Shown: positions 44,862 through 56,918 of the stretch, piece after piece
How positions within the stretch are numbered: the first letter of the stretch is position 1
Layout: each line of letters begins with the position of its first letter
Translations under genes and position numbers: made by a program
The notes under the pieces: generated by a model
The model's input: the letters and a program-made list of their open reading frames with translations, nothing else
Told to the model about the DNA's origin: nothing
The model's database searches: none
DNA from: Salticus scenicus
Taxonomy: Eukaryota; Arthropoda; Arachnida; Araneae; Salticidae
Direction: 5' to 3'
Assembly (NCBI GenBank): GCA_963930645.1
Contig: CAWVNO010002511.1
Span: 404,348 to 468,347, forward strand
DNA: 64,000 nucleotides

Positions 44862-45937
44862 TTATAGCCTTGATTTTTGTATGTTGTTTTGGGTCTAGCA
44901 CCCCTATTGTTTTGATTATATCCATTTTGATTTGTGTAATGTTGTGGATAAGCAAAATTTTCGAAGTGGGGACTGTTTTGGGATTGTGCAGCATAATTTG
45001 GAAAATTATTAGGCGGTGGGTAATTATAATAATAGTTCACAGGAGGATAAGTTTGATAATTTTGAGGGTTTGTTATTGGGAACCTACTTTGATATGAGTT
45101 ATTTCCCCTTAAATCTTTATTTTGATATTTCCGTTTATTTTGTGTTACGTTTTTATTTGTCTCATTAAACCAGCAGTTTTCTGTTGTGTGATTTCTTTTT
45201 TTACAAATATGACAACTTTCTGTGTTTGGTACCTGTGTCTGTTTAAACTGAATTTCTTTGCTCTCTTTTAATTGTTTTTGTATTTCTTTTAATTCTTCAT
45301 TATGTCTGACTGTCATGTTTAGGAGCATTTCATATAGTTTATCTTCCTCTTTGGAAGTAGTGTTAATTTCTTCTATTTTAGAAGCGTTAAAAGCGCTTTC
45401 GATTTGTTTAGCAAATTTAATTGCTTTATCTATCGAGTCCGGTGCCATTTTTCTAACTTCTAATGCAATATCTTGCCTTATGCTTTCTAAAAATTTAGTC
45501 AATTTAATTGTGTCTAGAAATTGCTTAGCCCCAGTTTTTTCTGAATGGCCTGAATCTTTTAAATAGTTGTTTGCCGCCCTGTTGAATATTTTTGTGAATT
45601 CTTCTATTGATTGTGTCGGTATTTGTTTCAAATTCATGAATTCATTTTGTGAGATGTCAAAAGAGATTTCCCTTTTAAATAATTCTTGTAACCTTTGTTT
45701 AATGTCAGCATAGTTGTTAATATTATTTGTGTCTTCGTCGTTAATTAGGCTTTCTTTTGCCTGGCCCGTTATTTTGGCTTTTAACAATATTACTCTTAAG
45801 TTTTCTGGCAACTTAATTTCCTCAGCTAGCGTATCGAATCCTTTTAGAAAGTTTACGATATTATTATTTTTTTTTCCGTCAAAGTTGGGTAGACTATTCA
45901 GGATAGCATCATAACTTATTACAATTTTGTCTGCCAT
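44831..45937 (-). CDS. gag: gag polyprotein
   Basis: 368 residues from ATG 45937. The N-terminal two thirds are helical and charged in the manner of Ty3/gypsy capsids (FKREISFDISQNEFMNLKQI, then SIEEFTKIFNRAANNYL). A CCHC zinc knuckle lies at C242-x2-C245-x4-H250-x4-C255 (CHICKKRNHTTENC), the nucleocapsid RNA-binding motif. The C terminus is rich in Asn, Tyr, Gln and Pro. It forms the cytoplasmic virus-like particle that packages the element RNA. The stop (TAA 44833-44831) is overlapped by the pol frame, offset by -1. The leader upstream is about 980 bp. Confidence 0.92.
   Translation of the reverse strand: MADKIVISYDAILNSLPNFDGKKNNNIVNFLKGFDTLAEEIKLPENLRVILLKAKITGQAKESLINDEDTNNINNYADIKQRLQELFKREISFDISQNEFMNLKQIPTQSIEEFTKIFNRAANNYLKDSGHSEKTGAKQFLDTIKLTKFLESIRQDIALEVRKMAPDSIDKAIKFAKQIESAFNASKIEEINTTSKEEDKLYEMLLNMTVRHNEELKEIQKQLKESKEIQFKQTQVPNTESCHICKKRNHTTENCWFNETNKNVTQNKRKYQNKDLRGNNSYQSRFPITNPQNYQTYPPVNYYYNYPPPNNFPNYAAQSQNSPHFENFAYPQHYTNQNGYNQNNRGARPKTTYKNQGYKNQENYKGGL
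44834..44861 (-). promoter_or_regulatory. gag-pol overlap, presumed -1 frameshift zone
   Basis: pol lies in the -1 frame relative to gag and the two share only these 28 nt. The zone reads AAACCAGGAAAACTACAAAG then GAGGTTTA before the gag TAA. No perfect X-XXY-YYZ heptamer is in phase; AGGTTTA just before the stop and TAAAAAC just upstream are near matches. Confidence 0.55.
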
Positions 45938-46859
45938 TTTTTTTAATTGGTTTATTCCTCTCTTTAGAACCTTCGTTTAATTTTATTTCTTTATTTTCCG
46001 CGTAATTTATTTTCTTTTTTGCCAATCTCGGTATAGAGGATCTCATACGCGAAATTTTTTTTTTTTTTTTTTTTTTGCTTAATTAAATTGATTACCCCTC
46101 CAAAATATGCAATAAAATACAATGTATATAAAATCAAAATATATGTACACAAAATACCATTAGCATATATACAGGAATAACTTTCTGTTTTTGCAAATAT
46201 TATTTTAATTTATTTTCACAAGTTTCTTAATTACTCAATTTATTTATTTGCACCTTATTTGTTACTCCTGTATATAAGGCTTTTATTTAAGATGCAATTT
46301 CTTGAAAAAATTTTTTAATTTATAATAATAACTCTGTTAATTTTGCTATAAATCTCTTAAAATTTTTTGCAATTACATTATTCTACCACTTTCAAATTGT
46401 ATTTGTGAAGTGATTATTCTTTATCACATCCTAAGAAATTTTTATATATATATAACACCATGAGATAAATAAGATACTAAAATATTATTATTATTATTAT
46501 TCTTTTTTTTTTTTTTTTTTTTTTTAATACTATACGCTTATATACATACATATTTTTATTATGTTATATCCACACCAGCCTATATAATCTATATATCTTC
46601 TTTCTATATTAATTCTGTTATTTAATTATTTTTGACATTAATCTTTGATTTTCATGTCACATTTCACATGTATAACTAAATAAAAAAACACCAATTATAA
46701 AATACACATATTTGTGGAGTGTTAGTATACGTACAAATAATTATATTTCCTTAAATCTTTTTTCTCTGTACTCATCTTTAATTTTTCTTTATTTATTTTT
46801 CCTTTAACGTTAATAATTTAATGGTATTAAATTTTAGTAAATAACGCGTAAGAATTTTG

Positions 46860-46920
46860 AAAGTTAACTGTGCCAAATTCGTCACCAAATACACGGCACC
46901 AAATCCGCAAAGGGGGTAGA
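46860..46920 (-). other. primer-binding-site region
   Basis: Directly after the 5' LTR on the element strand the sequence holds three TTTGG phrases (GATTTGGTGCCG, TATTTGGTGACG, AATTTGGCACAG). Minus-strand primer sites normally begin TGG, complementary to a tRNA CCA end. Which phrase is used, and which tRNA, I cannot tell. Confidence 0.4.
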
Positions 46921-47921
46921 TGTTGGGCGGATATTAACCAAAATCAGACTACCCTCCTTTCCGTGGCTCTAAGGTGACATCCTCGTGGTAGTACATTTTG
47001 GAATATCAATTCGATATTCGGGCACGCGTTGTGAAATGCCCTAAAATTAATCCTAATTAAAAGCAAACATTAATCTGGAAAACAATATGTTTAATAATAA
47101 ATAAATTTACTCTCAAATAATATCAGATTCATATAATTTTAATTAATTTCTTTATTAAACATTCAAATTTTAAATATTAATTAAATTGATTATTCTATAA
47201 TTTTACAATACAATAAAAATGATATAACAATGATCTTTGATTTTGCCTCAAATGTGCTAAAGATGAGTACTAGAAAACAAATGCGCTTTACCAGCATTGC
47301 ACGGTAAAATTACTGACCGAGAAATGTAAGAAATTCTCACCAGATTTATCAGATGCTATGTCACAGTCCAGGCACAAGAGGAATATTTTGGCTAGCAGGG
47401 AGCACATCTTTAAGTATCCTTGATGAATCATTTCGGCTAGGCAGCACCACACTGATGATAGCAGGACCTCACATTACGTCTGCACACACGAAGGCAATTT
47501 TTTAGAATTCTGACTCTTAAAGGAATCTTTTCTCTCCTTTAATTTTTTTAGTCTCTCATTATAATTTTTGGAGGAGGTTTTCCCCTTGCATTTTTTTCAT
47601 TGGGTCTATCTTCTGATTGGACCTTTCTTCGACCAATCTGCTTGCTTCTAGATTACTACGGTGCCTTTTTTACGACCTCGCCGGGGCTTTTTTGGCGGTA
47701 GCCAGTGGGGCTTAAATGCGGGTGGTCCCCTTTCAGAGTTCCACGTGCAGGTCATAAATATGACGTTGTATTTCTGTCTTAGGCTTTTAAAAGGTAATAA
47801 AACAGCTTTGTAGTCTTCAGTAAAACAGCTTTTGTATTTTTATATTCTTTTTCCTTTTAAATAATGCCCTTTTGTACCTTTATTATTTTGTTTTTAACAA
47901 AATGGCTGATTTTTCCCATCA
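46921..47921 (-). repeat. 5' LTR (1001 bp)
   Basis: Copy of the 36379-37379 LTR, serving as promoter end of the element. The only difference seen is C at 47784 against T at 37242. Confidence 0.95.
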
Positions 47922-47926
47922 ACAGC
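47922..47926. other. target-site duplication, right
   Basis: ACAGC, matching 36374-36378. Confidence 0.85.
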
Positions 47927-48847
47927 TTTTTTGTTTAAAAAAAAAAAAAAAAAAAAAAAAAAGGTCGATTGAGTAAGTTATATATATTTTTCTATGCAGC
48001 GCTCATTTTAAAAATTAGACTTTTTGTAATTTAATTTTCCGCAAATGCTCAATTTTTATGCCAAGTATTTCATTAGTAATAACCTCTTTATTTAACTTTT
48101 TTTTTTTTTTTTTTTTTTTAATAATCTATGATGGTGATCAGACATATTCTTTCTGAGGGGAGATGGAATCCTCATTTAGAAGGCTATTCCATAACACAAT
48201 CAAATGAACAACAACAACAAAAAAAAAAAAAAAAAAAAAAAACATTTTTCAGACGTTTCCAATTTTTTTTTATTTTGAAACATTTTAGAATCTTGTGTAA
48301 TGAATTTCATATTTCATTTTGAGCAAAATGCTTCACATACAAGGAAAACAAATGCGAAAAACATTTTTTAAATTATGAAAAGTATGAACAATTTTGATAA
48401 AACTCAATCATTAATTCATAATTTTTTCATGCAATGGGCCAATTCATATTAAAATTTTTGAGATATACGTTATTAATTTAAAATTTCCGAGATATAAATA
48501 GAAACGTAACTTTCGCTTGATGTCACAGTAAGAAAATGATAATTTAAATGTAGTTTCTGTGAGAGTAATAAATTAAATATCTCTGCTTTAATCTGAAAAA
48601 AAAAAAAATGAAATTAAACACTTATTAGCAAAAATTGAAATTAAAAAAAAAAAAAAAAAAAAGAGAGAGAGAGAGAGAGCAATAATTCCAGGAAGAAATT
48701 CAAGTCTGACAATTAAGCCTATAAAAATCACCATTTTTAAAAAGAAAGACCTGACAAAAATAAGCAAATTTAAAACCAACTCTAAACGAAAATCGATGAA
48801 CTTAAAACAATCTTTCTCAAAAATAGGACAAATTTAACATTGCTTGG

Positions 48848-48881
<34 letters not shown>

Positions 48882-49681
48882 TGGAGTAAAGAAAAAAATT
48901 CTAGAAGTCTCTTTTAAAATTCACGTTTGTGTTATATAAACTAATTACATAAGTTTGAAACCAGTAATAAAAACAGTATTTCAAATAGAACAAGAAATCT
49001 ATAAACTTTCACAATTAATACAGTATGCAAATTAATCTGATTAAGTAAAAATTATATTGTACTTTATCTCAACAAATAATATAAAAATTTACATTTCATG
49101 ATAAGAATTTCTATCGTACTTAATAATTATACAATAGGTTGTATAGAATAATGGAAGATTTATGACTGGATCTTTGTTAATCAAGTATATAAGTCTCACA
49201 AAATAAAAGAATTAAAATTGCACTTACCAGAAATCGAAGAGCAAGAATTAATATTCACCTGCTTGAAGTTTCAGCTTCCTTTTGTCGGAATCTCTGGATA
49301 AAAAAAAAAAAATTGGCACACGCAGCCGTAGAACAACCAAATAACATAAAACAGCAGCAGACGATTTCACAAATTACAGTAAAAAACCTAAAATGCTGTT
49401 TTTCCTCAGTTTGCGAAAAATTTACAGCAGAGATCATGCAGTTTTTACCCGTTTTTTTTTTTACAGTGCAGACCGTCGCCAATTGCCCATCTGCGCAGCA
49501 CTAGTGCAACGTAAAACCCAACCAACAAACCTTGGGAATTCTAAAAGCCTAAAAAAAAGGAGAGAGGGCTTAATGAGTTTGAAGGATCATTGTTTGGTTT
49601 GGAAATTTTTGAAAAAATTTGGAAATTTCGAAAACAGGGCGCAGCAAAAGGCGCATCTTTGAAATTTTAAACAAATGTAGT

Positions 49682-49714
<33 letters not shown>

Positions 49715-49974
49715 TTTGTCGGAAACGTCTTCTATGAACAATTTCTTAAAAAAAAAAAAAAAAAAAAAAAAGAAATTGAAGCTGTATTGCGATAGGGGGA
49801 ATCGTAGAAAGCAAGCAGTATAATTTCAAATAGGAGGGGAATTAGGGAGATTAAAAATCATTTAAAGTTCTTACTTACAGACTTATATTTAATTTGCACG
49901 TTTTTTATAATTTTCAAAAATTCCGTGGCGTTTCCGATATTAGGAAAAAAATATTTATAAGTTCCTTAGAAATG
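47927..49974. other. intergenic, homopolymer-rich
   Basis: A/T runs at 47938-47962, 48099-48119, 48220-48242, 48640-48662 (followed by GA repeats), 48848-48879, 49684-49712 and 49749-49771. A slightly GC-richer patch at 49440-49510. No gene seen. Confidence 0.55.
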
Positions 49975-50200
49975 CCCCACCAGCGGCCGAGCGGTTCTGC
50001 GCTCAATGCTGGTGGATGAAAAGTGCCGGATTCGATCCCATCCCGCACTCTTTGACCTAGCCGTTCCTTTCGTGTTTTTCTCCGAAACTCGCTTAAATAT
50101 ACGGGCTTCGACCCCTTAGGAAGACCTCGTGGAGACCATTCTACCTATAGGCCTAGGACACTAGCGTAGTCAGTTGGCCTTAAAACCTACTACCAACTAA
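49975..50200 (+). mobile_element. SINE family A, well-preserved full copy
   Basis: CCCCACCAGCGGCCGAGCGG at the start includes the A-box; GGATTCGATCCC is the B-box; then TTTGACCTAGCCGTTCC, TTTTTCTCCGAAACTCGC, CCCTTAGGAAGACCTC, GTAGTCAGTTGGCCTTAAAA. The best reference copy for the family here, about 225 bp. The tRNA-like head indicates an RNA polymerase III promoter. Confidence 0.88.
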
Positions 50201-50948
50201 CCTTGAAAAAGTATCGCTGGAAATATTTTAAGTGATTGTATCTAGAAAATTTCTCGAAGTTCTAAAAAATCCTTATTTAAAATTTTAAAGTTAGATCTCT
50301 TAGTACACTTTTCACCCCCATAACACAATTTTAGAAAATGAGGCAATGTCCAAAATCCCTTCACCTTGTTTTAGAAAATTTTCAGGAATTCTAGCGTGAT
50401 TGCGAAACACTAGGAAGAATGTGGGAACTATGTACAGTATATTTAACCAGATAAAATAAAACTAGATTAAAAAAAACATTTTCTAAAAAAGTTTTTCCGA
50501 TTAAAATTTCAAAGTGGTCTAACTGATTGCCGCCTCCTATTTTCCCCATCTGAATTAATTTTAAACCAAACAAAATCTCCCTCAAATTGATTAAGCAACT
50601 TTTTTAGAATTATCAAAGTTTCCAAAGGAGGATCTGAACCCACCCCCATGGTCTTAGGTATTTTGGAAAATTGCTGTCAAATCCTTACAACATTTTACTT
50701 TATACATCTTCAATTAAAAAATAACAAAATATTAATCTTTTGTTCATTCGATTGTCCATTTAAAAACCTGTGTTTAATTTTTCTTATCTAACCAAAATCT
50801 ATGCGGTGTATGGAGCTCTTTAGAAACTTATTTATGACACTTTTTTACAAAAACTTTCGTACACAAATTATTTTTTGAACATTTAATTTTAAATGTTCTG
50901 ATGAACTATTTAAGAAATAGATGAACCGTTGAACGAAAGAAATTGAAT

Positions 50949-50985
<37 letters not shown>

Positions 50986-50986
50986 A

Positions 50987-51020
<34 letters not shown>

Positions 51021-51287
51021 TATTTGTAGAAATTGTTTGTCATTTTAAAAATATACTATATTATGCCTTTGTAATGTTGCGTGTTTCCATCATATAAGAA
51101 ATATTCTTTCTTAAAGTTTTTTATTTATCACTTTTCATACAATTTTAAAATTTCATTTAGTTTGTTATTTTGCTCGAGGTAAAATCTAATATGGTGTGAC
51201 CTATGAAACTGCACTTTTTATACAGGGTAACTCATTGCCATTCTCCTTTAATTTTACATTTTAATCATTAACCCCTAAAAAGTAATG
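50201..51287. other. intergenic, no gene seen
   Basis: AT-rich with adjoining A and T runs at 50953-51018. No domain seen. Confidence 0.55.
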
Positions 51288-52436
51288 ATATCAATACAAA
51301 AAACCCTTAACGTGTTAAAAGTTTGTGACGCATCACTGTACTGTATGTCTATAAAAATTAGAAACACGGGTCTTAAAAATAATGATATCAAATTTTCAGT
51401 GACGCTTTGCTATTAATTAAAAATTACATAGATTTTCTTATTTGAATTTGCTTTTTTCTTTTATTTATTTTTACAGTGTAAATGTTATTTTCAACATAAA
51501 ATAACATATAACATTTACTCACCGATACCTTTTCATTCACATCTTTTATAATATTAAAATATATGTTTTAAAAGAAATAATATGAAATTCCAGCAACGCA
51601 GTGAATTTACACTAAATAATTCGTTTTTAAATTCCACTGCAATTATTTTGTTTTGCATATTAAAGTGTATTTCCACATTGAAATTTTCCTTTTAATTTTC
51701 TAATATGCAGTCAAATATATCACTTTCATTAAGTTTATATTATGTACTGAAATGTATTTATTTCAATGAATTATTTTATCATTTGCGTCATGCTATCCAA
51801 AACTGTAAGTAAAATTTATGAAAATTTTTATTTTGTGCCATCTTATCCAAGTTAATTGAAAACGCATGCAAATAGATAGCGTGCTGTAAAGAAAACATTT
51901 GCGAAATTTTTAGTTGTAGTTTTGGATGGCGGGACGCAAAAGATAAAATAATTCATTGAAATAAATACATTTCAGTACATAATATAAACTTAATGAAAGT
52001 GATATATTTGACTGCGTATTAGAAAATTAAAAGCAATATTTCAATGTGGAAATATACTTTAATATGCAAAACAAAATAATTGCAGTGGAATTTAAAAACG
52101 AATCATTTAGTGTAAATTCACTGCGTTGCTGGAATTTCATATCATTTCTTTTAAAACACATATTTTAATATTATAAGAGATGTGAATGAAAAGGTATCGG
52201 TGAGTAAATGTTATATATTATTTTATGTTGAAAATAATTTTTACACTGTAAAAATAAATAAAAGAAAAAAGCAAATTCAAATAAGAAAATCTATGTAGTA
52301 ATTTTTAATTAATAGCAAAGCGTCACTGAAAATTTGATATCATTATTTTTAAGAGCCGTATTTCTAATTTTTATAGCCATAAAGTACAGTGCTGCGTCAC
52401 AAACTTTTAACCCGTTAAGGGTTTTTTGTATTGATA
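51288..52436. mobile_element. foldback element, arms of about 517 bp
   Basis: Arm 51288-51804 and arm 51918-52436 are reverse complements at roughly 95 percent or more by eye; outer ends ATATCAATACAAAAAACCCT and AGGGTTTTTTGTATTGATAT. A 113-bp spacer separates them. No transposase-like frame inside. A related one-arm fragment occurs at 62940-63056. Confidence 0.85.
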
Positions 52437-53333
52437 TATATATATACATATATAAATATGTTGCTTGGTAAAGTTATTATTTTAATATATATCCACGTTA
52501 ATCGCCACGATAATATCAGAAAAATTTTCACATGGGCCATGGTAACTTCATTAGATAATTTAGTTAAAAATGTATCAAGGAAACTTAATGCATCACAGAA
52601 AAAAAAATTTTTTTGCCAAAATTCCCGGAAAAACACTGTTTTTTATGTCACACATATATGACTGACATGGCCCTATATTAAAACTTTTTTTCTCGACATG
52701 CCGTGTTAGTCTTATATGTCTGACGCATCCAAACAACATACAACAAGTATTACCTGTTTATGCAAATGTATCGTTTGAGTTAGAGCCCCTAAATAAAATA
52801 ATAGGCCGGCGCATCACCGCCATTTTTTTGCCTCCGAAGAGGACAGTATTCCCGCTTGGCGTCCTTATCGCTTCCCAATTGGTTTTAAGAAATTTTGATC
52901 TGAAGCTAATCCGGTCATGATAAGAGCAATAAGCAACAATAATATTCCTAAAAACACATTTTTTTCACAGTACATTCTCAGGAATTCATTTTATTCTGAG
53001 GATATCCTATGGATGTACTGGGTCAAGATGTGTTGTTAGGGCGGTTTCTGCTTCTTTTACAAAATGTCGCCAAAATTCAAATACACAGTAATAGAAGGTC
53101 TGTGAACACTTTATATTCACTTCTTGAATGATTATAGCAGTTTATCGCTTAACAAACTTCCATATCATAGTTTACTTAGCTGAAATTATAAAATATAATA
53201 AAACAAGTTACTCTAAAGTAACGTAAGACGAAAAAAAAGTTTGTCGTTTGTTTATCAGAGAAACACGCTGCGTACATGTGGCAACCCTAAGGCAACAAAA
53301 TGCCTGATGCGCCAGCTCGTATATATAGGAGCC
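52437..53333. other. intergenic, with a TGACATGG-type motif patch
   Basis: At 52640-52730 phrases CACATATATGACTGACATGG and CTTATATGTCTGACGC resemble those at 60730-60800. The rest is mixed DNA without a gene that I can support; short frames near 53241-53522 lie in the Harbinger-like terminus. Confidence 0.4.
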
Positions 53334-53539
53334 TTAAGCGGGCTTCACACTGGCCGTTCCGCTCCGCTCCGCGGAACTAGCGCATGCGCAATGATGAATT
53401 TTGTCAACGCAACGGATGAACGCAAAGCTCTCTTGCGGAAAACGTTGACTTCTATCTGTGCTAGAAATGAACGTTTCCGCCGCCGTCGACCGCAACAGCG
53501 AACCAATCAGATTGTTGAATGAGAAACTCACTTCCTTCA

Positions 53540-54660
53540 TCATGTTTGTACGCGTGTAACTTTGGATTGTTTATGTTTGCTTCAGCATTTGTTATATTTT
53601 GAATAAGAAAATACATGATTTCTATCATTGAAATACCCCGTGATACGAACATTTGTTTGATTTGAGTCAGCTAAAAGATTACATACAGAGGAAAAAAAAG
53701 AAAAGAAAAATGGTACATAAAAGGTAAATATAAATTCTGACCTTAATAACGTATCAGGTTAATTGTATATTTATTTTAACATTTAAAGTTTGTTTTCGAT
53801 AAATAATAATAATTCTTTCATATTTAAAGACTTTTTAAACTTATGTGAGTTGCTTATGCTTTATTAATTACTAATTGTTTCACTTTGGAAAGTGCCTACT
53901 ATAAGTATTTAATTACTATTATTATATACTCGTTTTACTTTGTTTGAAACAGGAAAAGTATGCTTTTGTGTAAAATTATCAGTTTTCCCTTCACAAATTT
54001 CTGTTTTTTTTTGTTTTTTTTTCCTTCACTAATATGTGATCCAAATTTTTCAGATATTATTGATGTATACCGCTATCATGGTTCGTATTTCACTTGAAAT
54101 TTTAAGAATTAACCTGACTTAGTAACAATAAAACTGTAAGTTAATCAACAAAAAACAAACAAAATGTTATTAAAACGACGATTTTTCTTTCTTCATATTT
54201 TCAAAAGTATTTAGAAAATTTAATGTTATGTTATGAAAAATAATGAAACTTGATTTTTTTTTTTTTTTTTTTTTAGTTTTTATTGCTCAGTTTCTCTGAG
54301 TATTTCAAAAATTTAATTTTGTAGATTTAATTTATTATTATTGAATTGCAGTTTGAAACATGCTTTTAATATGTATTGTAATTTTTAAAAATAATGTTGA
54401 TGCTTTTGAATTCATTATTTTTTATGCAAAATTTATGTAATTTTTTATTATTTATTTATTCTGCTGAAATAGGATGAATAGATTGTAGTGAATAATTTTC
54501 TCTTTGAATTTTTATATGTATTTTTTCTAGTTAAACTAATTCCATGCAGTTGTTGTAAAGTATAGAAATTTTACTGTGATTGTTGATAACAGTGGATGTT
54601 ACTTTTGATAAAAGCAAGATTGAAATATATAGCAGAAAATCTGTCTATTTTTTTTTTTAA
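53540..54660. other. no gene seen
   Basis: AT-rich DNA between the Harbinger-like left end and a SINE fragment. T runs near 54003 and 54253. Confidence 0.5.
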
Positions 54661-54665
54661 AGAGG

Positions 54666-54752
54666 GTCTATAAATATGGGTTAGGACCGCTTATAAAGAC
54701 CCCTCTGGCTCTAGTGCAGTCAATTGGCCTTAATTCCTATCCTATAACCAAT
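54666..54752 (+). mobile_element. SINE family A tail fragment
   Basis: Has TAAATATGGGTTAGGACCGC and TAGTGCAGTCAATTGGCCTT from the SINE 3' half. Confidence 0.7.
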
Positions 54753-55952
54753 CTTAAAAGAGGGGCACCAACCTTGTAGCTTATGATAAGCATTATAAGC
54801 ACAAGGTTGGTAAAACATTGTTGAATTTTAATTTCCTCTTACACGAATGATTGTCACTTATGAATTTCCTTTAGACAACTTTTGAAGCACTATCTTGCTA
54901 CTTTCTTACTTTTTAAGACTATTAAGTGTAATGTTCAGGATAAAATAAAACTAAATCGTCATGTATTTTTGCCCATGCACATCATTTTGATTTTTTATGA
55001 TAAATTTTACTTCTGATTTCAAATTGTCATAATAAATTTTTTAGTACAATACTTTAATATGCAGTTTTCAGATAACACACAGCCAGTTAATTCTAATAAT
55101 TTGAGAATTTTGTCGCTGTAGAAGTTTTAGAAAATATGTGTATATTTTATTATTTCATGTTTAAATTTTTAGCAGTATGTAAGCATGTTTTTTCCAGTTC
55201 GATGAAGATGAAGCCTATATATGGCAGGTTTACTTGAAACAGTCTTCCACTTTTAAATGTTGATTGCAAGCTGGATTACATTTATAGGCACAATTTTCAT
55301 ACTGTGTCTATTTATGTAATCTTGTTAGCGTATGTGCCTAGATGCCAAATGGTGCTGTATGCTGAAATCCAGGTGTAAAGGAAGAAGAAATCTGAGATAA
55401 TACATACATCTGAAGATGTGCCGAAGTTGACTGCTAAAGGATCCTTATGGTAAAGTTTAGGTAAATTGTAATTCTTCTTAAATTTTAATCCTTTATCAGC
55501 TTAAGCAATTTTTTTTTAAATTATTTATTTACATAAAGTTCTTAACACTGTGTTAAAATTGTTATAATTTCAAATGCACAGTGTGTAGGATTGGTATATA
55601 TATATATATATATATGTATTTTTTCTCGATGTATACACATACGTACATGTGTATTAGTGATTGCTGCAATACAGAATTTTGTGTGCTTTTTATGCACAGT
55701 CAAGTTTAGGGAATTAAGCTAGTAAACTATTATTTGATACTTTTATGGTTTAAATCACTGCTTTTTATTATTTCATTAAATTCATTGAAATTCTTAATTG
55801 CATAAATTTTTGAAATATGTTTAGGAAGACTGTAAAAATTAATTTTATCATAGAAATAATTTAAATTTCGAAGTTAAAATTTTTCAGGTTATTTTTACTT
55901 CACATTCTCTTGATAATGTTACAATATTTTTTTTTTCTTTTAACCACTGGCG
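54753..55952. other. no intact gene; possible decayed exon near 55200
   Basis: TTTTTTCCAG at 55189-55198 precedes a frame FDEDEAYIWQVYLKQSSTFK that soon stops. This could be a relic exon of the interval's transposase genes, but nothing confirms it. A (TA)n lies at 55596-55613. Confidence 0.25.
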
Positions 55953-56165
55953 TCCCATCAGTGGCCGAGAGGTTCTGCTCACTAAGCTGACAATCAGACA
56001 GTATCAGGTTCAATCCCAGGTCTCCAGTTATGCTTTTCATCTTAGCCATTTAGAATTTTCTATGATTTTCTCCAAAAACTTGCACAAGAATAGGCTAAGA
56101 CAATTTAGTAGAGCCCCTCGAAGGGTTATTCACCCAAATCATGCGGTCATTAAACCTTAACATGT
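55953..56165 (+). mobile_element. SINE family A full copy
   Basis: CCCATCAGTGGCCGAGAGGT head with GGTTCAATCCC B-box and the ATTTTCTCCAAAAACTTGCA body. Confidence 0.82.
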
Positions 56166-56240
56166 ACACCACTACACCGAAGCTGATAGACAGGACGCAC
56201 AAGGTTTGAACCCAGGAATACTAGTGTATGTTTGGAAGTA

Positions 56241-56452
56241 AAGCCGATGGACTGCATTAGGGTCTTAGGCTCTGAAGGAGATGAGTGCTCTCTGTGGAGG
56301 TCTTTCTAAGGTGATCTAGTCCGTATTTATGCAAGTTTAGGAGAAAATCATGGAAAACTACTAGCGGCTACAATGGCAATTGCGATTTGGGACTAAATCC
56401 AACACCTCATGTCTACCCCCTTTGAGCGCAGAACCACTTGGCTACTGGTGGA
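56241..56452 (-). mobile_element. SINE family A, minus-strand copy
   Basis: Reverse complement begins CCACCAGTAGCCAAGTGGTT, then CTGCGCTCAAAGGGGGTAG, TTTTCCATGATTTTCTCC and CCTTAGAAAGACCTCC. It lies tail to tail with the copy at 55953. Confidence 0.82.
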
Positions 56453-56460
56453 CTGGGCTA

Positions 56461-56880
56461 GTAATGTAAAATACCTGAGTATTTATTTTTCAAAGACCTC
56501 TATTTGAATAAATCATTTGCATTTATGTATAATATGATATTGCTAAGTACAAAGAGAGATAGAGAGAGGAAATATATGTAAAGTTAAAAGCATTTTAATT
56601 TTATAAGACCAAAAGATTTAATCATAAAAAAATAATGTTATACAGCATCTTGCATGCAATTATGATACTATTTTAAAAAAATCCTGTGAATTATTGCATA
56701 TTTGTTTGTACTCCTGTTAAAAATAATCCTAAAATAAAATAAAAATTGGGTCTAAACTTTTAATGTTTATAGTCATTTCTTTTAATGTAACAAAGTGTAC
56801 TAAAAGTTTTGTAATAAATTCAAAAATAAAATATTACAAGTATATTGTGGACTTTGGTAAAGCAATGTTTTGTGTTTTAG

Positions 56881-56918
<38 letters not shown>

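Larger units (their letters stand above)
36379..47921 (-). mobile_element. Ty3/gypsy LTR retrotransposon, 11.5 kb, minus strand
   Basis: Complete provirus-like copy: 5' LTR 46921-47921, leader of about 1 kb, gag, pol (PR-RT-RNaseH-IN), a 3.6-kb non-pol region, and 3' LTR 36379-37379. The order with integrase last, a GPF motif after the integrase core, and a 5-bp target duplication place it in Ty3/gypsy (Metaviridae). One base differs between the LTRs (37242 T, 47784 C), so insertion was recent. pol has a frame change and a TGA, so autonomous activity is doubtful unless these are recoding sites or sequence errors. No env gene is seen. Confidence 0.93.

Noticed and set aside
44870..45914. Several plus-strand open frames of 66-102 codons
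   Set aside because: They lie opposite gag and are shadows of its coding strand.
49975..50060. tRNA gene
   Set aside because: A-box and B-box are present but the sequence does not close into a tRNA cloverleaf and continues into a repeated non-tRNA body; it is a SINE.
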